Shown here: in pieces, positions 12,787-25,700 of the stretch
How the letters are laid out: each line of letters starts with the position of its first letter
How positions within the stretch are numbered: the stretch's first letter is position 1
Assembly: GCA_023055355.1 (NCBI GenBank)
Contig: JALJCS010000001.1
Location: 55,867,381-55,931,380 of the forward strand
DNA length: 64,000 nt
Origin: Agelaius tricolor
Lineage: Eukaryota; Chordata; Aves; Passeriformes; Icteridae
Reading direction: 5' to 3'
Program-made: the position numbers and the translations under genes
The notes under the pieces: generated by a model
The model's database searches: none
What the model was told of the DNA's origin: nothing
The model's input: the letters and a program-made list of their open reading frames with translations, nothing else

Positions 12787-13068
12787 TCAGCACAATAAGC
12801 ACAAGTCATGCATATTTTGATCAAAACTGTCCTGTTTTTGTAGAAAAGAATCACTTTTAAGCTTAAGTGGCTTATCTTTTATGAACACACAATCCTCATC
12901 AGAATCACTATTTTCTAGTTTTGATTTTTTTTCATTGTTATGATTTATGTTTCTTGGTCCTAACTTTGCATTTTGTGGAACTAAACCAGTCACAGCTTTC
13001 CAAGTGGAAAATGGTAAAATTATCCGTGTAGATGACTCATCATAATTGTGATTCCTGTACTGGCAATT
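12787..13068 (-). other. Coding-like open stretch with acidic SIM-like motif (unassigned)
   Basis: The minus strand is open from a stop at 13069-13071 to a stop just below 12790, about 93 codons with no ATG at its head. The translation has a Thr/Ser and hydrophobic start, a Lys/Asn-rich middle, then S-D-S-D-E-D-C-V-F-I followed by K-D-K-P. An acidic/serine run next to a V-F-I core is the general form of a SUMO-interacting motif. A possible acceptor (ttgccag) lies at about 13060. There is no clear donor and no flanking exon, and the protein was not recognised. It may be a decayed exon or retrocopy, or chance. Confidence 0.25.
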
Positions 13069-13071
13069 TCA

Positions 13072-15069
13072 TGTCACTTATAATGGGATTTCTGCAGAAA
13101 TTCCATACAAACCCTTCTCTTCATCCAGCTAGTATGATTATTCTTTATAATCCAAGAACACTATTCTTTCACTCTACTCTTTATGACTTCTAGGTTAATC
13201 TTCTTTTTTTTTCTCCTGCCCTTATTTCTACTCTTGACTTCTTTACAGTGGGGAACCGTGAATCACAGAAAAATCAAGTGCTGAAAGATAGAGGAAAGAA
13301 CAATGTTTAATGAACACAAGATTAAGGCAGTTTTCATCCTCATAAATAGGGTGGAGGTTGGCATTGAAGGGCAGGCATTTGAGTTCTAGCTGAGTTTATT
13401 ACAACAGTAAATAGTACCAAAAGGAAGCTTAAAAGTAGTTTACTTTTGAAGTGACTAAAGGAAACACTTGGAGATGAGAGGCTAGTAAATGGCATTTGAC
13501 GGTTCAGGAATGCACTGAGAGAATATAACCCTCCACTTCATAAAACAGCCCAATTATATGTTTGTTCTAGTCATCAGTGTGGTCAGCCATGTAGATACAC
13601 AGCCATTAAGTCTTATTGGAGAGGCATTTGGCATGGCTCTTTGTTAGTGTGATGAGTTCTGATTATGCCCACACTGCAACTGCAACACCATTTCCAGCCA
13701 CCTGTGCCCTTTCTGCAGGCTCATCCCACAAAATGAACCTCATGCAGTGGAGCAAAAGGTAAAAGAGGACTAAAGCAACCATGGGGCTAATTTCCTTCAC
13801 AAATTCTTCATTTTTCTTCCTTTCTTCCTCTTCGTATTTTTAAGCCTTCAGCTAACTGCAAGGCATTTCCTAGTTTTCCAGAAATCTCACTACTTTGTGT
13901 TCGGTGCTGATAAGTCTTTTAAATTGAAAACAGATCCCAATTCCAAAGAAATATGAGAGTTTTAGATCAGCAACTGAATCAAGTAAAAAAAGTGGCTACT
14001 AGTTTAACCATATAATAAAATAGACGTGTAATGAAATAGAAAGAGGGTTGAAACCCTCTATACTTCCCCTGTATATTCTATCTGCATTTTATGTAGGACC
14101 AAACTGAGAAAGCAGGAGACATGGCTCCCTTCAGTTCCACTCTTTGACAGGGAAATATCCACCTGTAGTACCAAACTGTAGCACAAAAAGAACCACAAAT
14201 TTTAGCAATCCAGTTTTAGCAATCCAATGCATAGACAGAATAAAGTAGATGTCTTCTCTTATTTTGAAATCTTGACTAGTGGTAATATCTCTCAATTACC
14301 CAACTAACCCAGAGGACTTCATGCTCAGCGAAGTGACATTTGCTCAGTGGACATCCTTAGCAAAGTTTACTCAACCACATGAACTACGTGTTCCTTCCAA
14401 TTTAAGGCATGTGTTTTCTGGTGCACTAGGGACACTGGGGTCCTGATTGACAGTATCAGATATCAGCAAGCATCCTGATGTGTCTCTCAGAGTAAGTCTT
14501 AGCAGTGCATTTCAGAATTCTCTAATAAATATTCAAAATATTAAGAGATAGTGTGATTCCAAACTCACTGAAATGTAATTTTTAACAGTTTTACTCTCAT
14601 TACAGTGATTCAGCAGCAGCTCAAATCACAGAGGCATAGCTTCAGATACACTCTCATCTGAACTGTGTTGCTGAATGTAAATAACTGAAGCAGCATAGAG
14701 AACATTTCCTCTATTATAGTCTCTCTGGTTACAGGAAGCAGACAGTAACTAGGGAGCAGCATCGAGCCCCTGTCTCTTAGAGATAAAGCTTTGGCAGCCA
14801 GACATCAGGTTTCAGGGAGATCAGACCAAAACAGAGTAATATCAAAGTTCCTGAGAGGTAGTCAGAGCACTCGATAAAATAACATCCAGTACAAGTGTGC
14901 AAAATTAAAAAAAAAAAAATCTTTAACATAAGATGTGATGCATAGCAAAATTCTCTGTCTAGTTACTCAGTTCACAGATGTAGGGAGATACTGTCAATTT
15001 ACTGAAATAACAACTTTATCTGGGTTGATCAACTGCCAGTCTTTTGGTTTCCCAGAAGCCATGGTTTTT

Positions 15070-15101
<32 letters not shown>

Positions 15102-15514
15102 TGTAGAAGGCAAGCCAGTTGGAGTTCTTGCAGCAAGGAGTCAGAGAGAACATCCACAAATCAGAGGAGTTTTAAAGCAGGGAACAGAGCATGAAGATGA
15201 GGTCAAGCGTTCCAAGTGACTCTTCCAAAAAAATTAAGTGGTGGCTATAGAACACTTATTACACAAGACACTGATTCACTAAATCAATCATGTTTTGTGG
15301 GTGCTGAAAATCATAACCACAAAAGTACACACAGACAAGCTGGAATGCATCCTTGGAAAGCAAGGACTAACTTAGAGGTAGAGTTTGATATGCTATAGGG
15401 GAGGTCTGCCATTCAGAAAAGGCAGCTGGGACAGAAAAATCCCCTGAAGCAGAACAGGCTGGGCATTTGCCAAACAGAAAACAATTTTGCAGAGAAGTGC
15501 CTAAGATACTGATG
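13072..15514. other. Unique sequence with poly-T/(GTTTT) tract, no gene seen
   Basis: Includes an 8-bp-arm inverted repeat at 14042-14059 (AGAGGGTT, two bases, AACCCTCT), a 14-bp tandem pair near 14200-14228, and a T-rich (GTTTT) tract at 15064-15099. 15390-15514 may be a very decayed 5' continuation of the CR1 at 15515, but I cannot support that firmly. Confidence 0.5.
15064..15099. repeat. T-rich (GTTTT)n tract
   Basis: Poly-T followed by about four GTTTT units, a simple low-complexity repeat. Confidence 0.85.
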
Positions 15515-15890
15515 AAGCTAAGGATGAGTCAGAAGTGTAGTCTTGCAATGAAGAACGTTAACTTCATATTGGACTTATTAAAGAAATTTTAGGCAGCAGC
15601 TTAAGGGAAGTTATTAGTCTATTCCTTTCAGTATCTGTACAACTTCATCTGGAGCCTTGTGCCCAGTTTTGGCCCTCCCTATACAAGAGCAAGTCTAAAG
15701 AAAGGCCATCAAGAGGGGTTGCATATGATGTACAAGAAGACCCAGAGACCACTCTGGTTTACACTCTAAAGAGAAATCTAAGAGGGGATCTTCTTACCAT
15801 TTGGTATTAGGCTACAGACAAGTTCCAGAGAAAACTTTTTTACACTAATGGTGAAAGTATGAGAGGCATTGGACAAAACCTGGAAGAATG
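15515..15890 (+). mobile_element. Old CR1 LINE fragment, ORF2 3' part
   Basis: The word order follows the CR1 ORF2 end in + orientation: a stretch resembling 'gaccatgagtcagcagtgt', then 'gcagcagcttaagggaagttatt', then 'catctggagccttgtgcccagtttt', then 'aagaggggatcttcttacca', then a 'gagaggcattggac' stretch. Frames are broken by indels and stops, so it encodes no intact protein. Divergence is higher than in the copies at 40.4 and 45.6 kb, so it is probably an older insertion. The 3' tail is missing. Confidence 0.75.
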
Positions 15891-16927
15891 GAAAATCAGT
15901 AGATATTTTTTCATACCTTGAAGATGGCCCCAGCCTTGCAATTGTTCCTTCATTGGATCAAATTGTTCCCAGATCTCCAAACTATTCTATTCTACCTATA
16001 CTTCTCCCAGATTTATTCCATCATTTTCTTCTGTTAAAAAGAAGAATTTTATGTTTTGGATGGTATTCCTGGTGCTACAAAAAAAAATACTTTTTTTTTT
16101 TTATTTTTATCCTTCATTATACATAGGTGCTGTATCATAGAAGAGCTGTATCTTTATTGAGTTCAAATAAGCTCTGATTAATGACATTGAAAAGTTTCAA
16201 AACACAGAAAAACAAAAGACATTTGCCCAAAGCACATGGCTAGAAACATTTATTTTAGGAAGTTGGCACATGGGAGAGCGAATATTTCCTGGAATAGGTA
16301 ATAACTGATTTTTTTTTCCTGAAAACTAGAACAAAAGTTCACAAAAATGGAATTACCAAATGGCTTCTTGGAAAATATTACCAGAATATGACTGGGTAAT
16401 TTGTAGAGTACACAGTCAGAGCTAGTTCAGAGTGAAAATAGTGTATAGAATGCTGTACCTTTTTGTAGCAAACATTTCAGCCGATTCTGGAACTCTAAAT
16501 GGGTGCCTCAAAACAGCTTTTGTTCAGAGGTAAAAGATTTACAACCTAAGTTTTAGGTTCTGCTCAGGAAATAGTAGATCAGGACTTAACACCAAAGCCT
16601 TGGCATTCCCTAAGAGTCATGTGAATGTAAAATACAGGTAATACTCAAAACAGGAGTAATAATATCTCTTGATTATCTTTACTTGTGTGAAAGTCAGACT
16701 GGCCAATAACTGCTTTCAGTCTTTTTTCACAGGTAATAAATTAACAGCATGAAAATATCTACCATTTCTATCCCTTTTTCCCCCTCTAAGCCCTAAATCA
16801 TTTAAGGCAAAGAATAAACCACCAATGAAGTTGCATTCACCAGCAAGATGCACACTGAAAATTCACCTGAATTCTTGCCACCTGACAGATTTGTGTTTGA
16901 GATAGAAAGGGATGAAAAATGGATTAT
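15891..16927. other. Unique A+T-rich sequence, no gene seen
   Basis: Nothing recognised beyond poly-A/T runs near 16080-16100. Confidence 0.55.
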
Positions 16928-17125
16928 TCACATAAGGATATTTTGGGCTGTCTCAACAGGCTTAAGAGTTAATAAACATGATGCCTGAATGAAAAATTCA
17001 CCATGGTTGAGATTTCCAATGTCCAGACCTCGGTCTTTCTGTACAAAATCATCAGAATTTTTACATACACAGCCTGAAGAAAGCAACATACTGGCATCAA
17101 GAAACTCTGAAATACTGTGAAACAT
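16928..17125 (-). other. Coding-like open frame (unassigned)
   Basis: A 65-codon minus-strand frame with a balanced composition (Asp, Glu, Gly, Asn, Cys and Leu) that looks less like A+T-rich noise than its neighbours. A pyrimidine-rich tract ending CTGCAG lies just upstream on that strand (about 17135-17150). No donor site and no family were recognised. Confidence 0.18.
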
Positions 17126-17247
17126 TAGCCAATCCCTGCAGCAGGATAGAGCAATTAAATTCTAGTGATAGGAGTGTAAAAGGAAGGGTTGTAACACATT
17201 TTGCTAAAAGTGTTCTAAGTAATTTTTCCTAAATATAATGGCAAGAC

Positions 17248-17267
17248 GGGGGGGGGGGGGGGGGGGG
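17248..17267 (+). repeat. Uninterrupted run of 20 G
   Basis: Twenty consecutive G in A+T-rich flanks, followed by CTGAGGGG. The + strand can form stacked guanine quartets. Such runs are length-unstable and hard to sequence, so the exact count is uncertain. Confidence 0.9.
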
Positions 17268-17770
17268 CTGAGGGGTGAAGATTTAACTCCCTCCTCCCAA
17301 GAGAGATACAGTTAATAAAAGGAATATTTTTCTTCAGCATCATTCACAGAAGTTTTATGCCTATCATGCTATGCATAAAAAAGTCAGGGTTTTTTCTTCA
17401 TATGTTAAAGTAACTTTTAAATAAATAGCAAAAAATATGTACTCCGGTCAAGGTACATTTCAGCAACTTTTACAAATGTTATGCAGTTCGAAAATCCCTT
17501 CATGGCAAAAGGGATCTTCCTTTTTCTCATATGTAGGATTTAAAGCAGGACTTTTTATAGAAGAAAGCATGTTCCACTGTTCTGAACATTTTTAGATTAA
17601 CTACTCTGCACATTTTATTCCCCAATGCATGAGTATTAGTACTTTTTTCTATAAAATCAAACTTTTGGACAGAAGCAAAAAAAAAATGATCTTAATATAT
17701 AACAAATATATGATGAATAAAGGACTGTATTCTCACAGTATTCAGAAACACAGGACATACATTGTGTTTT
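17268..17770. other. Unique sequence, no gene seen
   Basis: Nothing recognised. Confidence 0.5.
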
Positions 17771-18330
17771 CTGCTTTTTTTTGACCTCTACATTGGCGGG
17801 ATCAAGCCATACTCTTCACACAGGCAAACTCTCACCCCAGCTCTTGAGAACCTTCCAAAATGTGACACACAGAAAGATGTGGCAGAGGTGTCCTTTGCAA
17901 GTTTTTTATTTCATAAACCATTCCCTGTGAAACCACCTGAACCAATTCTCAGCTCTGTCCAGCCACCACTCTAGGCTCAGCCAGGGTGCTGGACTGTCCT
18001 AAAAGGAAGGCAGCAAGTCAGATCAGCAGGAAACATCTCAGCACCTGTGGCTACCACTCCATGCTCTTTCTCCTGAGCTCATGATCCAGCCAGCTGTGTC
18101 TGAGGTGGTGTTAGTGCAAACTCTGCCTACCTCCCTTCTTGCTGCTGCTGCTGGGCTTTATTTCAGCATCCTGGGGACTGAAGCAATGCCTGTCTGGCCC
18201 TGCTAATGGCAAATTTGTTCCCCCTATCTGTCCTATCCTCAAGCCAAATGCCTATCAACCCACACTGTGCTGATTATCACTCCTGAATCACAAATTGCCA
18301 GGAACCGATTCTACCATTAATTCTGTGCAT
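17771..18330. other. G+C-rich patch, nature unknown
   Basis: About 550 bp richer in G+C than its surroundings, with no CR1 words. It includes a 70-codon + strand frame (17762-17974) without supporting splice edges. It could be an LTR fragment, a decayed exon or a regulatory patch; none of these is demonstrated. Confidence 0.35.
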
Positions 18331-20614
18331 TATTGGCCTCATTTCAGACCTTCTGGCTGCTCAGAATACTGGGAGTTGGTGGCAAAGTTGCTAATGTAGT
18401 AAGAAAATTCAAAAGGGTTTGAATTTTATTGTCTCAGAGCAAGGACATTGCTGAGAGGAATTAACTGGAATCGACCTGTCAGAACAGTGGCTTCCCTTCT
18501 CTTTGTACATCCCAGTCCATATGTGAACCTGTGCATACTGAGCTTAAACCAACTGCTGGAGTATGTGCCTAAAATATGAGAGATGTTGCATCTATTTATT
18601 CTGTCTCCCTTTGTGCTCTCTGGACTTTATTGATTTGGAAGAATTGTGGTAGCAGTTCTCATTCCTGTATTCCTCATTCTCATTCCTGTATTCCTCATTC
18701 TCATTCCTGTTGCCTTTGAAATGGAGCAAATCAATAAAGGTTTTAGTTCCTTTACATCCCACCAGGACCAGGATTTACCATGAAGTTGTAAAAGTGTAAC
18801 TGACTAGATCAAATTTTAATAGCTTTGCAGCAATAAGATTTCATATAATCCCAAATAACCTTCTTAGAATGAAGGCTGGGATTTCTTATGAAATTTGGAA
18901 AAAGTACTAATTTTGTGTTTAAATCCATTAACATCCCCTTCCTTGTCAAAGTTATAAACATTCAGGTCAATCAAAATATTTCAAAATATTTCATTCAGAC
19001 AGGTTTTTTATATTTTTCTGTTGGTTTCTGAATACTTTTGTTAAAACCTCCATTTTAATTACTTGTTTACTGTAATACTAAAGTTCTTACTAAAGTAAAA
19101 ACTATACAAATTTTTTTCAAAAAGAGAATTAGAAAATAACACTATTTCAAGAAAAAAAATCAGTTTGAAAAGTTCCTACGCAGCCTTTGCTTTCAATATC
19201 TCATTTTTAGTTCCCTACTTGTTTAGCGCAGTAAAAATAAGCCATTTTCTTCCAAGTACGGATAAATGCTCTGATACAAGCTTAAAAATGACAATCTGAT
19301 CTAATTTTTGTTCTCAAAGTCCTGACATAATAAATATTTTATTGACATAAGACATTCTTCTATTTATACAATTATCATATATTTACAGAATTATTGATTG
19401 CCAAATTTATTTTTAATCAACTATTTTAACAGGTAATACATGAGAAGCACATAGAGGGAAAAATACAACCTTTCAAGAAACAAATATTTCCAGCTTTGCT
19501 TCCTCACCTTGGTGTCTACAGCTCATAATCTGTTAAGTCTCTACATTTTTGTAGCAAAATTAGAGGCACTTTTATTTTTTAGGAAAAGTGACTGAAAAAT
19601 TAACAGAATTAACAAAGTAAGAGAACATCTGAGGAGAAGGTGTTTCTTTGAAGACAAAGATGTCTTCTTGTTAAATTACTTTTGTAGACATTTTCAAATA
19701 TTTAGTTATTTTTATTTAAAAGTTTTCTGACCAATTTTTCTTTCTTCTCTTTTGGTTTTGTTGGTTAGAAAGTAAGGCTGGTTGCCTCCATTCATGTTCT
19801 CAGACCTGAAGGTTTTCTGCAGTGAGGTTGTTCCAAGCCCATCAGTCTGCCCCTCTGGATGAGCCTGGCTTACAGATACACACCATGACTGTACTGGGTC
19901 CTTTAATAGGGATCTCTGCCATAAGCTGCTGCCTCTAGTGTCAAAGACATTCAATTATTGTGACAATAATTTCATAAAGTGGCATTTTGAGATCCCCAAA
20001 GGGGTGGCTTACAGTAAATACAATATATTTGCAAACATAAAATTAATTACTGCCACACAATAAAATGGGGAATGTAATACAAGAGATTGCTGACTTTTAT
20101 TCGTCCAAGTCAGAACACTGAGGTTTTGTAAACATTAGTTTTTGTACCCTTATTCTGAGTAGAAACTGCCTCATTATTTTATTCTGATGGTGTGGTAAAC
20201 TGTGCATTACAGAGGTAAAATAACACCATTTTGTGAGGATAGGAGTCACCAAAATATTTTCGGACGAACTTTTGGGTCACACAGCCAAGACATAAGTAGA
20301 CATTTATAAACTGACACTGATAAACCAAGTAACAATTTCCAAAGGAATCACCAATTCCATTTCAGATTGCCATTAGCAGAATATTAACAGATATGATATA
20401 TAGATTTTTTATATATATATAAATTTTCGTGTATAGTCTGACATGTCATGTTTTTTAAAGGTACCCTTCACCTTTAGGAATTTCTTCATATCAAACTTAA
20501 AAAAGCCCAGAGAAATCTATCATAAATGGACGCAAAAGATTTTAAGCAGTTGTGTTATAGCACAAAACTACTGTTAAACCTAATGAACACCTGTAAGTCC
20601 CCAGAAACAACTGA
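18331..20614. other. Unique A+T-rich sequence, no gene seen
   Basis: Contains a 21-bp tandem repeat (listed) and a (TA) tract near 20410-20422. The minus frame at 19712-19954 (80 codons) ends in TAA overlapping an AATAAA on the same strand. That would suit a 3' terminal exon, but no upstream exon was found. Confidence 0.5.
18656..18710. repeat. 21-bp tandem repeat, about 2.6 copies
   Basis: The unit TCTCATTCCTGTATTCCTCAT starts at 18657 and repeats at 18678 and 18699 with no visible differences, so it is a young minisatellite-like duplication. Confidence 0.95.
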
Positions 20615-21011
20615 GGTCACTTGGTCTGTTCAGCCTGATGAAGAGGAGACTGAAGGGAGACCTCAGAGCTGCTTACAACTTCCTTCTGAGGTGAAGGGGG
20701 GGGCAGGCACTGTTCTCCTCTCTGTGGTACCCGTGGCAGGACCGGAGGGAATGGCCTGAAGTTGTGTCAGGGAGGTTTAGACTGCTATTAGAAACAGGTT
20801 TTCCATGCAAAAATGGTTGAGCACTGGAATAGTCTCCCCAGGGAAGTGATTAGAGCACCAGGCTGATGAAGCTCAAGGAGTGTTTGAACAATGTTCCCAG
20901 GCACAGGGTGAGACTCCTGGGGATGGTGCTGTGCAGGGCCAGGAGCTGGACTTGGCGATCCTGATGGGTCCCTTTCAGCTCAGGATATTCTACAATTTTA
21001 TGATTCTATGA
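20615..21011 (+). mobile_element. CR1 LINE 3' end with terminal repeat
   Basis: About 400 bp of CR1 in + orientation: 'ctgttcagcctgatgaagag', 'gagacctcagagctgcttac', 'ggagggaatggcctgaagtt', 'gagcactggaatagtctccc', 'gggtccctttcagctcagga', ending 'ttttatgattctatga'. It is 5'-truncated, and its last base of recognisable CR1 is the terminal repeat. A run of eight G and several indels disrupt any frame. The 77-codon open frame at its head (20526-20759) is an accident of this element. Confidence 0.92.
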
Positions 21012-21700
21012 ACATTTGAGAGGCAGGAAGGGAATTTCCTAAGATATATTTCCACATGGCAAAACTTAGAGTGTATAAAAAAAGTCCAGTTAGAAAAAGC
21101 CCAAACAGAATAGACTTATTTAAAATAAGAAAGCACAGCATTTCTATGTAATTTTGCGAATGATTAAATTCAGGGACTAATTATGTTACTTCTTTGCAAT
21201 TCCAGCTGCATCCCTCATTAATGTCTAGATTATGTCTAACTATTAATTGAACAGGAATGAGATGAAAGACCTCTAGACGTCCCTTTTGCTAATTGAGGCA
21301 GACATAGTTGTGTTGTTTCTCCCCGTGAATTGCCTGTGCTTTGCAGAGATTGGAGTTTGTCTGTTTCTCAATGAGCTCTTGCAACCTTGAAGAGCTAACA
21401 AACTACAGCTCCAAATTGTTCAGACTCTTAGTTTTCTCTCAGTTTGTTAACAGTCAAGGAGCAATAAACTGTACCCCAGTAAAAGGCAGCAGTGTCATCA
21501 GTGCCATACTGACAAACTTCAGCACTCAGAACTAAAAACCTGGCCCATCACTGAGATCATGGGACTCATACTAACAGCTGAGTTGGGATTATTTCCTTTG
21601 CTAACTCATAGCTTGGTCTCCCTGATTCACATACATGTAACTTAGTGAAAAACTCAGAATTTAATAGCTTCCCTGATGGAGGCTCTGTAGTATATAGGTT
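21012..21700. other. Unique sequence between two CR1 copies
   Basis: No gene or recognised element. Confidence 0.5.
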
Positions 21701-21845
21701 ATCACAGAATTGTATGTGATGGAAAAGAAATTTAAATTTTCTTCTTGTTCCATATCCTTTGCCATGGTCGGGGCACCTTTCACTAGACCAATGGGGATTG
21801 TTAAAACCTCCATTCAGCTGGCACTTGAATGCTAATGTATTCCCT
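21701..21845 (-). mobile_element. Decayed CR1 LINE tail, reverse orientation
   Basis: Starts 'atcacagaattgta..gatgg' and continues 'ttgccatggtcggggcacct', 'cactagaccaatgggg' and 'cattcagctggcacttgaat', the word order of a CR1 3' part read on the minus strand. It explains most of the 105-codon minus-strand frame at 21566-21883. It is diverged and truncated. Confidence 0.75.
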
Positions 21846-22677
21846 GCTTTTTCCTCCCTGTTTTTCCTTATCTCACTCTCCATTGGGAGGGGGCAGGAGC
21901 AAATAATGGGTTGTGTGTACTTCTTACTTTATAAAATCTTTGATCTTTTTGGAAAGGAGGAATACTTCTGCAAGTTCTTGAGAGCTATGGAAAAAGCAGT
22001 CTGTCACAGTGATATGAACTTTCAGGAGTTTCACACTTTTTAAAACACACTAGTATCCCCTGATTTGCTGCCAGTGGCACATTCCACTAGTCTCCTTAGA
22101 AAATGTCATTTCTACTTGAAAAAAAAATTATTTTGCTGAAACTATTCCTATTTATAGATTTTATATTTCTCAGTTAAAAGCAACTGCACAAATCCTTTCC
22201 ATTTTCCATATCATCTGTTTGGCAATCAGGAGACCAGATATCAAAGTATTTATTAAATACAAAAAGACTTCCAGAATGATTGGTAAATTATAGGATTGCT
22301 GAAATTTAAAAACACAGAGAGAAGCTGCAATCATTATGGCTTCTTTTGTACATTGATATATTACAAGATAAAGCTTTCTGCCTTTATTTCAGTGTCTACT
22401 CTTCTGGCTAGGAATTGTTCTAGATACTCATGCCATAATTAATAGGCTATATGCACTTTTTCCCCAAGCAAACGTTCTAAAAGTTGGTGAGAAGAAAAAT
22501 ATTTCTTTGAACCCTAAGAATCATGAAGAAAAAAATCACATACCTTTCAGTAATCACTCTAGAAGATTGTACTGGGGAATTGGTTAGGAAGAACTCTGCC
22601 TGGGATTTAACCTAACCTGGCTCCTCAGTACAGGCATCCTTACCCCTAGTAAGGAGCAGACCCAAAACCACATCTTC

Positions 22678-22699
22678 ATCATTTACATGTGTAAATGAT
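22678..22699. repeat. 22-bp palindrome (10-bp arms)
   Basis: Arms ATCATTTACA and TGTAAATGAT separated by TG, perfect over 20 paired bases. Confidence 0.95.
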
Positions 22700-22721
22700 A
22701 TGAGGCTGACTCCTCTCAACA

Positions 22722-22747
22722 CTGAATTTCCCAACTGAATTTCCCAA
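22722..22747. repeat. 13-bp tandem duplication
   Basis: Two adjacent identical copies of CTGAATTTCCCAA. Confidence 0.9.
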
Positions 22748-25700
22748 CCTGTTCCAGTATCCCTGACAGGAAAGATACAAGGAAAGGGTCAGAAGACAGT
22801 GTACAAGCAAATACACATGGGCCCTGGGTTTGCATGTCAACTACCATGGAAATCAGGAAAAAAATTGTCTAAATAATAGGAAAATTAAACACAGGAGCAT
22901 TTAACAAGGCATTTGAGTTTGTCTATTTCATTCTTTATTTTATAAATAGAGATTCAGTGCCTTGCAAACCTGATTCTACTGCAAACCTTATTCATTACTT
23001 TCAACTGCTGATTTGTATTTCCTTTGCTCAGTATTAAGTTACAAGAGTATCCTCTTCTTTTTCAAAGAAAGCAAAGGTTTATGTATATTTCAAAATTTAT
23101 TAAATTTGTGTTTATTTTCATTTCAATTAATGTCAGTGTCGCTGATGATAAACTGGTTTATAACAGAGAAAATTTGAGTTAATTCCAAACTATCTCACCA
23201 GTCTTTCTTGCCCATGTCTTATAATCAGTAAATGCAGTACCTCAGCATATGTTGGCCATGGAAAGAAGTCAGACTTAGCTGCTTTTCAACAGTGAATATA
23301 TGGGATCATACCTTTCCCCCACTTAACTTGTGTAGAATCCTATTAGAATAAGAGTAGCAACAGATAAAACAGTGGAAAATATTATGTGGGAGGCATGCTG
23401 CACATGATCATGCCAATCAAGATCAATTTTGTTCAATAAGTCCTTGTAAAGCTTAGCAATATCAACAGGGCTGGCAAAAATAGTAATATATAGCAATATA
23501 TATTCCTATTAGAGATATTTTGGAATCTGACTTAGAACTAAATTTATACTAATGGGAATAATACCAAGCAAAATGGATTTAAATATTAGATTTGTTTATC
23601 AAATACGGAAAAGCTATCCTCTGTTGTGGAATATCTAACAGGATTTATAACCTAAATTTTCTAAAATAAATTAAAATTAATTGAAAGAAAGTATAAGTAA
23701 AATTGCAGATTATGTGGCTTGATGGAACATCTAAGACAGCTAAAATGTCCATAAATAGATGATAAGTATTAATAATAATATAAATCTAACATGAAACAGC
23801 CAAATGCAAGTCATGAATGCAAAGAATGAAAAAATATAGCTTGTATATATTATATAGGAAACCATCCTTGAATGGAAGAACTGAATTTAATTCCTGTCAT
23901 CTGAGATGGTGAGAATTAACTGCAGTGAAAATAATTTTGACAACTCTGATTTTTTCCAGACGAAATTGTAGAGGGTAAGTGCTGATTAAGCTTCACTGCA
24001 ACACAGAATACAGTGAATTTATACTCTTAGAGCCACAGTCTTTTGTTCCTGAGATACAGATGAAAAGAAGAAAGTGTACTTTCAGGCTTCTGCACAAACA
24101 CAAGTATCTTCTAAGCCTTCCTGTTTAATTATGATGTTTATTTTAGTACTCAGACACATTTTTGTCTTTCCTGCCATCAAAAACAACATGGGCATGTCTT
24201 AACAAGTGAGAAGTAAACCTGAGCAGAAGAAGTAATCTGTCTACAATAGCAAATCAATACTAATTTAGTCTCATTTTGGAGCTGTGCACTCTTCCTTCCA
24301 GAGATTTAATTTTATTAGTAAATTTCTGTATAGATTCCAGCATGGTTTGGCTATCTCTATACTGTAGTGCAGTGATCAGCATAACCACACTAAGAAGAAA
24401 ATGCTAAATGCAAAAGCAATGGTTACTCTTTTAACTAGGATCACATTTCATGCACATGTTTCAGGGTGAATGTAATGGTTTTAGAAATCTCACTATCAGT
24501 AGCCTGTGCAGACCATTGTCTTTCATTATTCTGAAACAGGGCTCCTGGTTTATCAGAAAATCACCACGTATCTGAAAACAATTGGATGGGATATGTTTTG
24601 AAGATATGTAGACTTAAGTAAGCATAAATTCATACAATTGTTTTTTTCTCATTAAACAGTAACAGCTGGGGGCATTGAATGCTGTAAAGACTCATTCAGG
24701 AATCTCCTAAAACTCCCAAGTCTTAAAGACTAATAAAAGCATAGTCCTGTGACTGTGGTGCCCAAAGAAATTGGCCCATTTGGAACACTGCCGACCTTTA
24801 ATCTTGGTTTTGAAGACCAGCTACCTAGATCTGTACTTAGTAATCTATACAGATAGAAAAGCAGCAAAAATGGACATATGGATACTTCTTTGACCTCAGA
24901 AATGCTTTTCAATGCACCCAATGCTGCTGAAGCTAGATATTTCCTAGTGATAAACAGAGTAAAAGAAAATAGACCTAGTTTTCAATATGGGATCTGGGAT
25001 GAAAATTCACAGAATGATTTATAAGAGAATAAGTGTTCTACATTAAAATAAAATTTCATATCTAATATATGATTAAATGGAAATGCTGAGAGGCACAGAA
25101 TTTTATCTGCATCATAGAGGGTAAATGAAATCCTTATAACAGTTTGTGTCAAATTTCAGTATATCACTGTTCAGAGTATGTCTTGACCAGGATAAGCAGA
25201 AGTGATATTGAATGAGCAAAAAATTAAACTTTCTGTAATTCACTTTGTTTTCATAAAAATATTCCATATTGAGCTCCAGAAAAAAGGAGAACAAAAATAA
25301 CAAAATAAATATTTATTTGATTTTGAGAATATTTTTTAATAAAAGCATATTGACTTTTCATTTTTAAATTACTTTGCTTATAGATTTCATTTTGGTTTGT
25401 TTCTTGGAAAACAATTGGAATCAAAGGAACATATGATTTATGATCAAGGAAAATATTTTATTTTGTTAGAGCTCTCATATAAAAAGCTACCCTTAGGATG
25501 AAATAGCTGGATCTATTTTCAGTAGCTTTATGTAAGGAGTCTTAGCTGAATAAAGAGATTTCCTTCCTCCTATATTTTCTTTCTTATTTTTAATTTTTCT
25601 CTCTTATATTTTTAATTCATTGTCCTTCTTGAACAGAAGTATAGCACAACAATCATGAGACTAATCAATGAATGACAAGCAATGGATGAAACAAAAATAA

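Noticed and set aside
20526..20759. 77-codon + strand open frame
   Set aside because: Most of it is CR1 3' sequence; the rest is flanking DNA, so it is not a gene.
21566..21883. 105-codon minus-strand open frame
   Set aside because: About half of it is a decayed CR1 tail (21701-21845); no other evidence of coding.
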